The notes under the pieces: model-generated
Told to the model about the DNA's origin: nothing
Seen by the model: only the letters and a program-made list of their open reading frames with translations
Databases searched by the model: none
In this document: positions 1 to 10,914 of the stretch, piece after piece
Layout: each line of letters opens with the position of its first letter
Position numbering within the stretch: position 1 is the first letter of the stretch
NCBI GenBank assembly: GCA_954871525.1
Contig: OX940870.1
Span: 17,267,501-17,331,500, forward strand
Direction of reading: 5' to 3'
DNA length: 64,000 bases
Source of the DNA: Parietaria judaica
Taxonomy: Eukaryota > Streptophyta > Magnoliopsida > Rosales > Urticaceae
Made by a program: the position numbers and the translations under genes

Positions 1-22
1 GAAAGAGAGAGAAGTTGAACAC
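1..22 (-). mobile_element. Left part of an interrupted Copia LTR (gag-only element)
   Basis: These bases resemble the start of the LTR at 5896-6371 (compare 5911-5932) and continue directly at 2756 once the 2.7-kb insertion 23-2755 is removed. The LTR therefore straddles the insertion and runs off the left edge of the window. The insertion's target duplication AACAC is at 18-22 and 2756-2760. Confidence 0.7.
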
Positions 23-401
23 TATTAACTTTCTTGAGTGAAAGTATAGAGTATTAAATTTCTTAAGTGAAAGTATAGAGAAGTCGATCGAAAGAGAGAA
101 ACGAGTTTGAAAAGTACATCAGATTCTCATTAAAATCAATGAAGAAGAATTACAAATGAAGGCTATAAATAGCACAACTAGAATGACTGTAAACAGACTT
201 ACAATACAAATGACATGACAATAACAACTGAACTAAAGAAACGGCAGATATCTAATAAACGACACAATAACATGAAGCTTGTCGCTGATATGAAATAAGG
301 AGCGGATCTGCCCGATGAGGTTAAACCGATGAAGGAGTGATGAAGCTTTACGATGAACAGCAAGCTTCAAGGAAGGCTGTGGCCAGCCTATATTCTTAAT
401 A
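23..401 (-). repeat. 3' LTR of the nested non-coding element
   Basis: Near-identical to 2444-2755 but 67 bp longer. Part of the excess is a 29-bp duplication at its outer end: the segment beginning TATTAACTTTCTTGAG at 23 is followed by a diverged second copy at about 52. Further extra bases lie near 330-375. Confidence 0.85.
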
Positions 402-2431
402 CACCCCCTCAAGATGGACTGATAAAAGACATTTGAAGAGGTTCATCTTGGACATAAAAAAAATCTGAATGTAGGCAGAAACTTCCTCGAACCCTTGACA
501 AAGAATAAAGGAAATCTCTCGATGAATGACGGAATATACTCCATTCCAACGGCTTATATTGTCATAATTCTCTTCTCCTCGTAAGTTCCATCTTATACAT
601 AACAAGGAACAACTTGATCATGGTTGTATGTACTTCTATCATCGAACCACGGGAACATTGTCATGTTACTTTTGATGATCTCGTGAAAGTCAACGATCAG
701 CAAGACCCTTAATAAAAGGTCAATACTTAAAAAAATCAAAAGGCAAAAAAGTGAAGTGCAACCATAGAGAACGTAAGAACGAAGACTTAGAACCAAATTT
801 TCAGAGAGAAACAGAACTGGGTGTTCATAGTCAAGCTTTCTTGCCGCCATACTTTTTTGGAGATTCTGGTCTTCGTTCGCTTTAAGAAACAATGAAATCA
901 AAGAATCCGAAGAGACGATGACGACGACGACGACGAGATAAGCGAGGTTGTGAAAAACACTGATCGGTTCTGTGATTCTGATGACCAATTAGAGCCATAT
1001 GAAACTGGAGTGTCGATAAGGTTGACAAAACTAATGGAGGAAAACTGACCGAGGAAATTAAAACTTTCATCGGTGCCAAGGCGGTGTTTGCTAGTTCGGC
1101 TTAGCTATGATGAAGCTGATCGATGAGCTTGATCGGCGATCGTGAGCTTGAGAGGATCAGACCTGTTCGCTGGTGATATTGCCCGATGCCTGATGAGGAA
1201 GGGTCCTGTCCGATGTTTGCAAGACCTGATGCTCGATACAAGACTACAAGACATGCTCGCCTCTTGATTAACCTGCTCGCAAGACTTGCTCTTGTTTGAT
1301 GAAGATTAGCAGCTCCATTTCACTCTGTTTCATTTCCGTGAGGCGACTCTCGGTGCTCGGTAGATTGCGCGAGGAAAAGCTAAGAATTTGATGTCGTCTT
1401 TGGAGAAGTGCGAGCTTGAGATCCTCCTGGACTTTCTCAAGAAAGTTCCATGAACGGTATCAATGTTGATCGAATAGCCACGCACCCCCTGACCGAATAG
1501 TGAATGGTGCCCACAAAATTCGCAGCAATGGCGAGATCCAAGAACTGACCAGAGGTGGATCTTCGAATAAAGGGAGAAATCTTCAAGAAATACCCAGACT
1601 TTGAACAGAACCGTCAAGCAGAACCGTCAAGAACTTTTTTCTTGTTCTTGATGGTTTGACAAACTGAACGATCGTAATCGATCGGAGATTCGACCGTTAA
1701 TATCGGAATAATGACGCTCTTCTCGGAATCTTCTTCCATGTGAATGCGACGGGAGAGGATCACTTAAGAAGAGGTTGAAAACGAAGCCCTTAACAGAACT
1801 TGATTGAAGCTGAATCCAGAGCGATAATAACAAAAACTTGCTTCTCGAAGTTTGAATAGACCAGAGAGCAATCTTCAATGATGTTGATCATGAAGAAAAT
1901 TTTCTTCCAGTCAAAAAACCATAAACTAAATAAACAACCCCTTGATAATCGGAGCGAGAGTCGATCGCCGATCTTGAAAAATCGAGTGATTCGCTGCGTT
2001 CTTGCGTACAACTTGCGATTCCATGTTCATCACGGAAATCGGAAAAAAGTTGCAGAAGATAAGAAGAAGAAAGATTGAGGCTTGATAAACAAACCGATAT
2101 GACGCTTCCTTGATTTCCTAGTCGCGATCTGACGAACTTTCTTTTTTGAATTCGAAGATAAGACCACTCTATCGTCCTGGCAGGAAGGAAAAAGGTGAAG
2201 AACGCTGATGCAGAGCTCTAATGGCGGAAGACAGAGACGATGAAGCTCAGACCCTGCGCTTCAATGGCCGAAGCTCTCTTCCCCAATCGCTTGACATGCC
2301 ACTTCCTTTCTTTTTTTTTGAATATCCAAATCGAACCGATCTAGGATGAACAACGAAGAGCACAGAGTGGAGGAGGACCAGAGATCGAAGATCAAAGCTT
2401 CAAGCACATAGACAACAATGGCAGAAACTTT

Positions 2432-2443
2432 GCTATGATACCA
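2432..2443 (-). other. Primer-binding site (initiator tRNA-Met type)
   Basis: The minus strand reads TGGTATCATAGC immediately inside the 5' LTR. The usual plant Copia PBS is TGGTATCAGAGC, so one base differs. Confidence 0.8.
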
Positions 2444-2755
2444 TATTAACTTTCTTGAGTGAAAGTATAGAGAATACGATCGAAAGAGAGAAACTAGTTT
2501 GAAAAATACATCAGATTCTCATTAAAATCAATGAAGAAGAATTATAAATGAAGGCTATAAATAGCACAACGAGAATGACTGTAAACAGACTTACAGTACA
2601 AACGACATGACAATAACAACTGAGCAAAAGAAACGACACATAGCTAATAAACGACACAACAACATGAAGCTTGTCGCTGATATGAAATAAGGAGTGGATC
2701 TGCCCGATGAGGTTAAAGCGATGAGGAAGGCTGTGACCAGCTTGTATTCTTAATA
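2444..2755 (-). repeat. 5' LTR of the nested non-coding element
   Basis: 312-bp direct repeat of 23-401. It adjoins the PBS on its left and the AACAC target duplication on its right. Confidence 0.85.
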
Positions 2756-3187
2756 AACACAAACACTCAGTCAAATTCACACACTCATATATAATATAAG
2801 ATCTTAATTTTGGGAGACTTAGAAACGAGAGGGTTTTTGGTGCTGTGCTAAAAGAGCTTGCAGCGTTTTCTGATTATTTTTATAAATAAATTAAAAATAA
2901 GAGAAAAAGAGAAAAAAAAAATCGTGTATTTTTTCTCGCCGTGCACTGTACGATCATTTTCCATGCACTCCACTATCTCATTCTCCAAGGAATTGGTCAC
3001 ACGATCGTGCCTTCCAACCACTCTAATAAGACTCTCCTAAATTCTACGACTATATCATACGTGCATTTCTATTTTCTATATTAAAAACTTATACTAATGC
3101 ATGCATGCAATGTAGTATGTAAACTACTTAAATAAAGAAATAAATACTAGACTAATCATGCACACTAATTCTAGATTATTTTCAATA
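2756..3187 (-). repeat. 3' LTR of the gag-only element (main part)
   Basis: Aligns by eye with 5933-6371: both start with ACACAAACACTCA-type sequence, share the gene-like core with TGTGCTAAAAGA and end in CTAGATTATTTTCAA. It ends at 3187, where the purine tract begins. Confidence 0.75.
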
Positions 3188-4209
3188 TTTCCCCCTAACT
3201 AGACTTAGTTAAATGGAACAATTATCGTCGTCAAATAGCTCATCGCCCATTTTCATTGTGCTCGTGAGTTTGAAGTTGTGCATCACTGGGTTGATCTTCT
3301 TCTCGCGAACCTTTTCTTCATTCGTCGAGGTTGTGTTGCGTGTTGCCTTGCCACACATAGACAACAAAAGTGCACTCGTCATCTAATTCCTCATTGCGGT
3401 TGACCACCTCCTCTCGACCACGGTGGGTTTACGGCACTCACGATGTGTAGTGCCCGTTAATATTGCAATTATATCACTTGATCTTGTTCTTATCACGACC
3501 ACTACCAGCTCCAACGGTATTCTTCACCTTCTTGGCGCATCGAACCACTCCAAATCGCCTTCCTCCGCCTCTACATCCTCGGCCACGACCATAACCGCCG
3601 TTCCACCGATGTACTCTTTATCATAACTCAAGTTGTCGTTGTCGCTACTTTTCATGCGCTTCATCCACTCCGAATGTGTGAGAAGCAAGTGTCAATCTTC
3701 TTTTTTATCTTCGTATCTCCTAAGCCTCTCTTCTTGCCTATCACCTCCTCCATCTTCATTGTCTGGAAATCGTCAAATTTCTCAATCGACGTCACTATTT
3801 GCAAAACCTTTGGCGGGATTGTCCGAAGAAACTTCTTGACGACGTAGACTTCTTCTACTTTGTCGCCCAACGCTCGGATGTTGTTGAAAAACTCCATCAA
3901 CTTCATGGCAAAGTCATCCACCGACTCAATATCTCTCATGCAAAGCACCTCGAATTCACTCTTCAAGGTTTGTACCTTCGCTTCTTAGACACGCTCCACG
4001 CCCATATGCATCGTCTTGAGCGACTCCCACGCTTCCTTGGCCGAGTCCTTCTCTGCTAATGTTAAGAGTAGATCTTCCGGGACGGCTTTATAGATAATGG
4101 CAAGATCCACTCTATCTATGCGATCATCAACGTGGCCGTGCTTGATAGCGTCCCACATGTCATGAGCTTGCAAGTTGACATGGATCTTTTTATCGACTGA
4201 TATGTGCAT

Positions 4210-5736
4210 TTTTTGAGACATGTAAAAATTGAGCCCCATTGGCAGAAGTCAAAGCCCACTGATGAAGTCAAATACCAAAAAGGCCCAAGATCCAACACAT
4301 TTCGCGAGGCCCGGAGCCCTGGAAACCAAGAAGATGGAGCCCTGAAGACCAAGAAGATGAAGCCCTTGACCGAGAAGCCTAACATCACAAAAGGCAAACT
4401 TGGCAAGGTTCCCCGGCGTGCCTCCCTATGAGGTTATCGTAACCCTAGGAGAGACCTTAAAAAGGAAGAGAAAAAGATGATAAAAAACATGAAGTCATTC
4501 GCAAGACTCTCACAAGTGCACATGATTCAACGGATTGGAAATCAAATGCCCGGAAGACCATTTTCGGAGCCGCCGAAGCCCGGAGCCCCGACGAAGCCCT
4601 CTTGGACGCCCAACAGATGTACCATGCGCCAAAACAATCCTCAAAGGAAAAACAAAAGTCCCTTATTTCCCAGGAATGAAAGGGGTTGGTGATCCAAGCC
4701 TATAGATAAGAGTCTTCTCCTCCTCATTTCAACACTCACTCACAATTGTCTCTAGAGCTTGTCTCTCTAGTTTTATCTCTCTAGAAATTCACCTACTCCT
4801 TTAGGAGGAAGGGATTGAATAAGAGTTGAGATTAGTCAAGGGATTGAGTTTTTCCTGAGAGGGATTATTCGATGAGTTGATGAAGGCGTCGCTCGCCAGG
4901 TCAACGCATGGACGCAGACACCTTGAGATCGACAAGGAAGGAGCATCTATTGCCAACTCAAGGCTCTCGCCAAGTCGAGCTTGCCAACACCTCGAGGTCA
5001 ACAAGGAAGGATCATCCCTCGCTAGGTCAAGTCCTTCACTAGGACGAGCTCGCCAGCACCTCGATTTCGACAAGGAAGGAGCATCTGTTGCTAGGTCAAG
5101 GCACTCGCCATGACGAGCACGCCAACACGTATGAGGTCGATAAAGAGCACCCATCGCCACTCTCGCCATTAGGCCAAGGGTCACCCTGCTCCGCCAACAT
5201 CGGCACTTCCGAAGAGTCAAAACACATCGTCATTCACCCGCCATTTATCACTAACCCTGAACTACGTGGGACCTGATTCTCTTAAACTAAGATATGTAGG
5301 CAGCCATGCCCAACCATAAGCGACGGGGCGTGGGCCTTATCTACCTTTTTTTGTAAGTCTTCCCTCGTCTTAGGAGCTCCCCAAAGGAGGAAAATCACAA
5401 AGAACCATCAAGATCATCTCAGAGCTTCATCAAGACAAGAGTTCACCTAGACGGGGACTTTGCCACTTCGAGGTCTTTGCCAAGACAAGGACTTCGCCCC
5501 GACGAGGAGCTTTGCCAATACAAGGGCTTCGCCCCGCTAAGGATCTCGCCAAGGAAGGAAGTTCGCCAATGATCGCCAAGAAAAACCCGGAGACTCATCC
5601 AAGAAGACGGATTCGCCTCCAGCTTTGACAACCATCAGTTAATTCGCGTTGACTCGGCATTCAATTATCTACGTATTCAGCAGGTTCCGCTCGGAACCCG
5701 AACCTTGCATCCGACTCTAACTTAAAGCCATTTTTA
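4210..5736 (+). mobile_element. 1.5-kb insertion, probably a solo Gypsy-type LTR
   Basis: The segment splits the gag reading frame, and TGCAT occurs on both sides (4205-4209 and 5737-5741). It has no convincing ORF. A TATA-like CTATAGATAAG at about 4700 is followed by CT-rich sequence, as in the U3/R regions of Gypsy LTRs, and the phrase around 5290-5305 resembles the tail of Gypsy LTRs. It also carries 69-bp tandem repeats. The ends are set only by the target duplication, and canonical TG/CA termini are not obvious. Confidence 0.5.
4922..5150. repeat. 69-bp tandem repeat, about 3.3 copies
   Basis: The marker ACAAGGAAGG recurs at 4932, 5001 and 5070, giving a period of exactly 69 bp. Each unit also holds CTCGCCA- and GACGAGC-type words. 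A looser array of similar short words lies at 5440-5600. Confidence 0.8.
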
Positions 5737-5880
5737 TGCATTAACATCGACTATGCGGCATAGTTGCTCCGTGTGAGCACCAGGTAAAGAAACGCGAAGC
5801 TATGCTCTTTTTCTCCTTTCGACGTTGCTACATCTTCTCCGAAAACTCTTCTCTGTGACGGCATTGGCTTCGGCATCCTT

Positions 5881-5893
5881 GGCTCTGATACCA
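5881..5893 (-). other. Primer-binding site of the gag-only element
   Basis: The minus strand reads TGGTATCAGAGCC, a perfect initiator-tRNA-Met type PBS, two bases inside the LTR end at 5896. Confidence 0.85.
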
Positions 5894-5895
5894 AT

Positions 5896-6371
5896 TGTTG
5901 GTGCATAACGAAACGAGAGAGAATTTGAACACAAACACTCAATAAAACTCACACACTCACTGATAATAAACTATCTTAATTTTGAATAGATCGAGTGATC
6001 GGAGAGAATTTTTGTTGTTGTGCTAAAAGAACTTGCATCTTTTTCTGATTTCTTTTATAGATCAAATTGAATACAAGAGAAAAGAAAAAAAAATCTTGTT
6101 TGTGCCTTGTTTCTCGCCATGCACTCCACAGTCAACTTCCATGCACTCCACTATCTCATTCTCCTTGGATTTAGTCCCACGATCGATACTGGCTTCCAAC
6201 TAATCTAATAAGACTCTTCTATAAAGTCTAGGACTATATCATAAGTGTATTTCTATTTTTTATATAAAAAATTAAACTAATGCTAGCATGTAGTGTAGTG
6301 AGTAAAATACTTGAAAATAGAAATTAATCCAAAGACTGATCATGCACACGAAGTCTAGATTATTTTCAACA
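5896..6371 (-). repeat. 5' LTR of the gag-only Copia element
   Basis: 476 bp with inverted ends TGTTG...CAACA. It is homologous to 1-22 plus 2756-3187. The right flank starts TGATAG at 6372; the matching left flank is outside the window. Confidence 0.8.
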
Positions 6372-6413
6372 TGATAGCTATGTTTTGACGCAGACCAACA
6401 CTCGAAAAATACT

Positions 6414-7210
6414 TGTTGGGAATTTTGCCGCCCAGACAACCAAGCCCAAAGCTTTTAGCTCAAGAATCGTGGCTCACACGTGTTCAAATAACAAGAACTC
6501 GCACGCATGACACGACACGACACGACACAGTCCGAGGTTAATGACAAACTACTTGTCGTTCAATACGAAAACAACAAAGAATCAAATAACAGGCTTTATT
6601 GATTAGGGTTTCACGATTTACTACTCATTCGCGCAACCCACTTTCTCTCACTTTCGTCTCCTTCTCTCCCTCAAACCCCGGTCTCTCTCGTATGATTTGA
6701 AGATTCCAGCGACCCACGTCGGTGCTCTGGTCGCCTCTCGCACAAGATCTTGCCTCCGTCAACTAGCTTCAGCTCGCGAGACGATGGCGTCTGGATGTTC
6801 GCATGCAGAGGAGACATAACATATCCCAAAGGTGGTGGAGCTCGATGAATAAGATGATGATTGTCCTCCCCAGATTGGAAAACACGAAGTTTGTGGCGAT
6901 TCCGATAAAGAGGAGCGAATAAGCCTGCACTCTCTTCAACGAACACGGTGCTCGCTATGCTCGTAATTATGTTCCGTTATCAGTTAGGAGACTTCCCCCT
7001 CTTAAGCCTTTTTGTTTTTATGATTTCAGAGACGTAAGCTCACCAATGAGTGTGGCTCGGGAAGTCACATGAGGCTCAGTGGTCATCACTACATGACCGA
7101 ATTCAAGTTGTATTTTTATTAGATCGATTTGGACTTGGCCTTCGGGAATCAGGTTCATTTCAGCTAATTTTCATCAACCCCAGAATTCGGTGTCTGGGTG
7201 TCCAAGAGTC
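6414..7210 (-). mobile_element. LTR-like fragment, boundaries uncertain
   Basis: The left end TGTTGGGAATTTTG has the form of a Copia LTR terminus read in reverse. The segment has no known protein; the ORF at 6671-6946 (minus) is unrecognised. A candidate right boundary is TTATCA at 6982, which is followed by a pyrimidine run (about 6990-7003) that could be an antisense polypurine tract. No target duplication was found, so this may be a truncated copy. Confidence 0.35.
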
Positions 7211-7368
7211 CAATTTTATTGATATAATGCATGATTATTATAAGTATATTGATCAATTTTTATTTATTTATTTAATACTGATTGTTTGTGCCACTCTGAT
7301 TTGACAAATAACTAATTAACTATATAGAATATTAAAGTACTTTTTCAAAAATTAAGTATTAAAAAAAT

Positions 7369-8259
7369 GGGATAATAGCGGCAAAAATGGCCAAAGTTAG
7401 GCCAAGTGTGCAAATAAGTGGCCAAACCGATTTAATATCGGCATAAGTAGCCAAAGTTTACCAAACCGTGGACAGTACAAATTCCATCCATTTCATGTCA
7501 ACACCGTTAGTCCCGGCTCTAACTAACAATGAGGCCAAAATTATTAACGAGATTATCACTTTTTTTACAAAGTTTTTAAAACACTACCCATTTTGGTACA
7601 TTTTAATACACAAAATGAGTAATATTTTTAAAAATATATTGTGGCTAAATGGGTATTTCCTTAAACAAAATTTCGGGTCTCTAACAATTAAATATATCTC
7701 AATAAAATAATATTACAAAGTCTCGATTTTAGCCTCGACTCTAACTAACAATGTTAGGCCAACATTATTAACGAAATTTTTATTTTGTACAAACGTATTA
7801 AAACATAAATATTTTAGTTCATTTTAATACACACAATGAGTAATTAAAAAAAAAAAAACTTGTGGCTAAATGGGTATTTTTGCTTATGGCAATATTTTTA
7901 TATTTATTAGAGAAGTTTTTTGTGCTATTGATGTTGATATATTGTTTTTATTGTTCATGTAACATTTTTGAAGTTCATATAGTGTTCTTGATATTCATAT
8001 ATTATTTTTAATGTTGATTTTAGTATTAGTCTTCTTGATGTTCATATCATGTTTTCATATATTGACCTAAAATCTCAAACCAATTGAAAAAATAACGATT
8101 TTAGCGCTGACGTGGCTAACGGCGTTGACATGAAATGGATGGAATTTGTACTGTCCACGGTTTGGTAAACTTTAGCTACTTATGCCGATATTAAATCGGT
8201 TTGGCCACTTATTTGCACACTTGGCCTAACTTTGGCCACTTTTGCCGCTATTATCCCTA
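7369..8259. mobile_element. Mutator-like MITE with about 143-bp terminal inverted repeats
   Basis: The ends read GGGATAATAGCGGCAAAA (7369) and the reverse complement of nearly the same sequence (to 8257). The inverted repeats extend from 7369 to about 7511 and from about 8115 to 8257 with few mismatches. The 9-bp sequence TAAAAAAAT flanks both sides (7360-7368 and 8260-8268), the duplication length typical of Mutator-like elements. The interior (about 7512-8114) is AT-rich and non-coding, with two loosely related repeats near 7500-7600 and 7735-7870. It sits about 50 bp inside the third intron of the bZIP gene. Confidence 0.85.
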
Positions 8260-8311
8260 TAAAAAAATTAACTTCATTTTTATGCATTAAACAAAAGTAG
8301 AAAATAGTTAC

Positions 8312-8674
8312 CTTTTAATGCGTTTGGTGTGAGTGGGGTCTGTGCTCTGTTCACACGGACCGGCTTCGATCTCCACGTCATCATCTGACTGCTCCGGAGA
8401 CGAACCACTTGTTGGCGTGGCTCCTCTTGCTTGCTCATACTCTGCAAATGGCCAGTTCATTCAAATATCGTACTGGAATTTTGTATAAATAATAAATCAC
8501 ATTTAATTCTTCCATTTCAAACATATATACCACAAATTGATGAATTGGAATCTATTGTTGCCGACACACTTGAATTTTTTGGTGGAGAACTATTCGTTAT
8601 TCCAACACTGCTACACAAACCGTTCATCATATCCTGCAATTTGAAACAACATAATCTCTTCCTATTTTAATAAA

Positions 8675-8711
<37 letters not shown>

Positions 8712-10784
8712 TTTTCAATAAAACGAGTTCCACTACAAAGTGGAAGCAACGCGACATAAAAAATAAAAAAAATAAATCTAAAGTTTGGACATAAGTTTGT
8801 CTCACCATTTTGTATTTTGCTGATAAATATAATATTTATCAGTCGTAAAATTGGCTAACATTATCACTGTCTATTATCTTATCAGGAGCGGACCCAGAAA
8901 TTAAGATCGAGAGTGGCGGAGTCGTATTATAAAAAAATTAATTAGATAGTGAAAAATATTGTAAAATAAATCCTACAATTAGAAAACAATTATAATAAAC
9001 ATCCCTACTTTTTATTATTAATGTTTTTATTATTTAAAAAATAATAATGTTACAAGATAGGTAATGTAAGGCCCACTTTTTTTTTTTTGGACTACAATCT
9101 TCATCACAATTTATTATTATCATAATATTTTATTAGAACTTCCATTAAGCTCTATATATGATTTAATGATTATATGGTATATTGAATATTATTTACCTAG
9201 AATTGTAAGTATCTGACTAATTTTGTCGTAGCATTCATTGTAAAAAGAAAAAAATATATATAATTACAAAGAATAGAGTGGGTCCTACCATACTCTATTC
9301 TTTCTAGTTTTACAATTAAAAATAAAAAATAAATTGTTTTGAAAAAACAAAGAGGACCGAGTATGGGTAGTGGGCTCCACATTAACGTATCCTAATACTC
9401 TTCTTCTCAAGCAATATACAGAGAAGCTGAAGCTCTCTTTCATTCTTTCATGGTGTTTTTTTTTTTACCTATCATCTAAATAACAACCTATCATATTACA
9501 CTAGGGCATTTGAGTTGGGGTGACATGAGCCATCCCCGGAAAAGGCCGGGTCCGCCCCTGTCTACTATTAATAAACATATAATAACCTCTATGTGCTTTA
9601 CAAAAGATAGAACAAAAGCAGTGCAAAAATAACACGATGAATAAATTTAAAAAAAAAAAAAAGACAAATGCTTAAATTCAATATTTTACACATTGGGTAT
9701 AACCTTTTGTTTCAACTTGTATATGCATGTATTGAAAGTTGAATGTTGAAAACTACTATGTTAATAATAATTTATTGAAAAAAGACTCTAGATTCAATTA
9801 AAAATATTTATTTATTGAATTTATTATATAATTAACTTTTTCTTTTTTTATAATTTTTTGTACTTACGTTTAAAATCGCTATCATATTTTCCAAAACCGG
9901 TACCAGTTGTGGTTTTCATATATGAAACCATTACGGATAACCTATTTCGCTGTATATAGGTTACGGATAACCCATTTTACGTTTAAACATATACTTTATT
10001 TTTAAAATGATTTTTTATCGGCGATTTTCTATGAATTTTTATATATAGCTCGTTTTCTTATTTCGCAAATTTTTAGCATAAATAATACGCTTTTCAGTTT
10101 AAAATAATAAACTAAGAATATAATTTTCTGCAGTTATAATTTTAATATCGAACCAAGGACTATGTTGTACTTGTATCCTTAAATATTGTTACGATCGAGT
10201 ACCAATGTCGTTTTCCCTCACTTGCAAAAACCCATACAGAAAAAAAAAAAATTAAGCAAACTTACAAAACAAACACACAGAGAATGAGATATATATACAC
10301 GAGTCACGGGATAATTAATATTAACGTAAAAAATATGTAATAACATACCGCATATAGACACTTGACTAATTAATAAAACTGCAAAATAATTGTATTTTTG
10401 GTTAACCAAAATAACGTTTATACGAATTATATTGTCAAGATTAGGAGCATGATACTTTCAAAATTTTAAAATAGTCTAAATTTAAACGTTAATTTTAATG
10501 AATAACTTGACCTTATCAGTATAAATTGAACGAACAGATGTGATGATATGTAGTTTTACGTAGCTAGATATAGCTGAGAGAAGAGATCATACCTGGCTCT
10601 TGAAAGCGAATCCAAAGTCTTGGTCGCCGAAAATTAACCCGTCGGCGTCGGAGAAAACTCTGTGATCTCTGGCAGATGTATGACACCGGAACTCCCCCGA
10701 GATCGTTCCGGCGGTGATATTAACAGCTTCGGTTTGAGCACCGAAGACCTCGTCAAAAAATAACTCCGACGGACTCCGCTTCAT
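8312..10784 (-). CDS. Group C bZIP transcription factor (Opaque2/BZO2H-like), exons 1-3 only
   Basis: Minus-strand host gene for a nuclear DNA-binding regulator; the family binds ACGT-core sites as dimers. Exons are 10593-10784, 8531-8633 and 8312-8441, joined by GT-AG introns with phases 0, 1 and 2. The first exon gives 64 codons starting MKRSPSELFFDEVFG, an N-terminal motif seen in this group. The second encodes NSSVSATIDSNSSIC. The third encodes TSGSSPEQSDDD and EIEAGPCEQSTDP followed by KRIKR, the hallmark segment directly before the basic region. No stop or frameshift interrupts these 141 or so codons. The start at 10784 is preferred over an in-frame ATG at 10970 because a TATA box lies between them. 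The exon with the NRESARRSR-type basic region and leucine zipper is not found to the left, so the gene is truncated or split by insertions. Confidence 0.85.
8531..8633 (-). other. bZIP exon 2
   Basis: Acceptor TTGCAG just right of 8633 and donor GTATAT at 8530-8525 on the minus strand. It is 103 nt, enters in phase 0 and leaves in phase 1. It encodes the Ser-rich ATIDSNSSIC stretch conserved in group C bZIPs. Confidence 0.85.
8682..8708. repeat. (TA)n microsatellite in bZIP intron 1
   Basis: An uninterrupted alternating AT run of about 27 bp. Confidence 0.9.
8883..9561. mobile_element. MITE in bZIP intron 1, hAT-like ends
   Basis: The left end CAGGAGCGGACCCAG and the right end GGGTCCGCCCCTG form short imperfect inverted repeats of the CAGGGGCGGA type common in plant non-autonomous DNA elements. 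The flanks TCTATTAT (near 8869) and TCTACTAT (9562) could be a diverged 8-bp duplication, but a few extra bases on the left make this uncertain. No coding potential. Confidence 0.5.
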
Positions 10785-10914
10785 GTTACGTTTCCCGGTG
10801 GAGACAACCTTGTAGGATCGGCTAGCGCTTATCGTTTCACCGTGAAACGGCACTGCTAGCGAGAGAACGAGAGGGAATTTGTGTAAACAGGGAAGTTGTT
10901 CATTGAGAATACGG

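Larger units (their letters stand above)
23..2755 (-). mobile_element. Non-coding LTR retrotransposon (LARD/TRIM-like) nested in a Copia LTR
   Basis: A complete minus-strand LTR element. The two LTRs are 23-401 and 2444-2755. A primer-binding site abuts the right (5') LTR at 2432-2443 and reads TGGTATCATAGC on the minus strand, one mismatch from the initiator-tRNA-Met complement. A polypurine tract abuts the left (3') LTR at about 402-412. The exact 5-bp duplication AACAC flanks both ends. The internal 2.0 kb has no recognisable gag or pol; short minus-strand ORFs such as 593-988 and 1330-1617 match nothing I know. Mobilisation would need proteins from another element. The LTR termini read TATTAA...TTAATA rather than TG...CA. 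Confidence 0.85.
3207..5848 (-). pseudogene. gag: Copia gag (UBN2 type), interrupted by an insertion
   Basis: Gag encodes the nucleocapsid that packages element RNA. Reading the minus strand, the N-terminal part lies at about 5751-5848 and carries the typical LTRSNYAA motif before an in-frame TAG. The gene resumes at 4209 with a VNLQAHDMWDAI motif, followed by the helical UBN2 core to about 3661 (AKEAWESL at about 4030, then FAMKLMEFFNNIRALG near 3890). A Gly/Arg-rich stretch and a degenerate CCHC knuckle (about 3435-3480) follow; its first Cys is now a stop codon. A short acidic tail ends near 3207. The 1.5-kb insertion 4210-5736 separates the two halves at a duplicated TGCAT. At least three stops or shifts make it non-functional. 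Confidence 0.75.
2756..6371 (-). mobile_element. Gag-only Copia-type retrotransposon (TR-GAG-like), left end off-window
   Basis: Minus-strand element with its 5' LTR at 5896-6371 and 3' LTR at 1-22 plus 2756-3187. The PBS (TGGTATCAGAGCC on the minus strand) is at 5881-5893 and a purine tract is at about 3188-3198. The interior between PBS and PPT, once the 4210-5736 insertion is removed, holds only a gag gene that ends just before the PPT. There is no protease, integrase or reverse transcriptase. Such gag-only, non-autonomous elements are known in plants as TR-GAG elements; assignment to that class is inference from the layout. Confidence 0.75.
8634..10592 (-). other. bZIP intron 1 (about 2 kb)
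   Basis: Bounded by donor CAG|GTATGA (10592) and acceptor TTGCAG|GAT (8634). It contains the MITE at 8883-9561 and otherwise AT-rich unique-looking sequence; I see no further exon or RNA gene at 9562-10592. Confidence 0.75.

Noticed and set aside
593..1878. Minus-strand ORFs inside the non-coding LTR element
   Set aside because: Hydrophobic or random composition, no gag or pol motif, and no support beyond length.
2858..3040. Small plus-strand ORF
   Set aside because: Lies within the Copia LTR and is antisense to the element; no evidence of coding.
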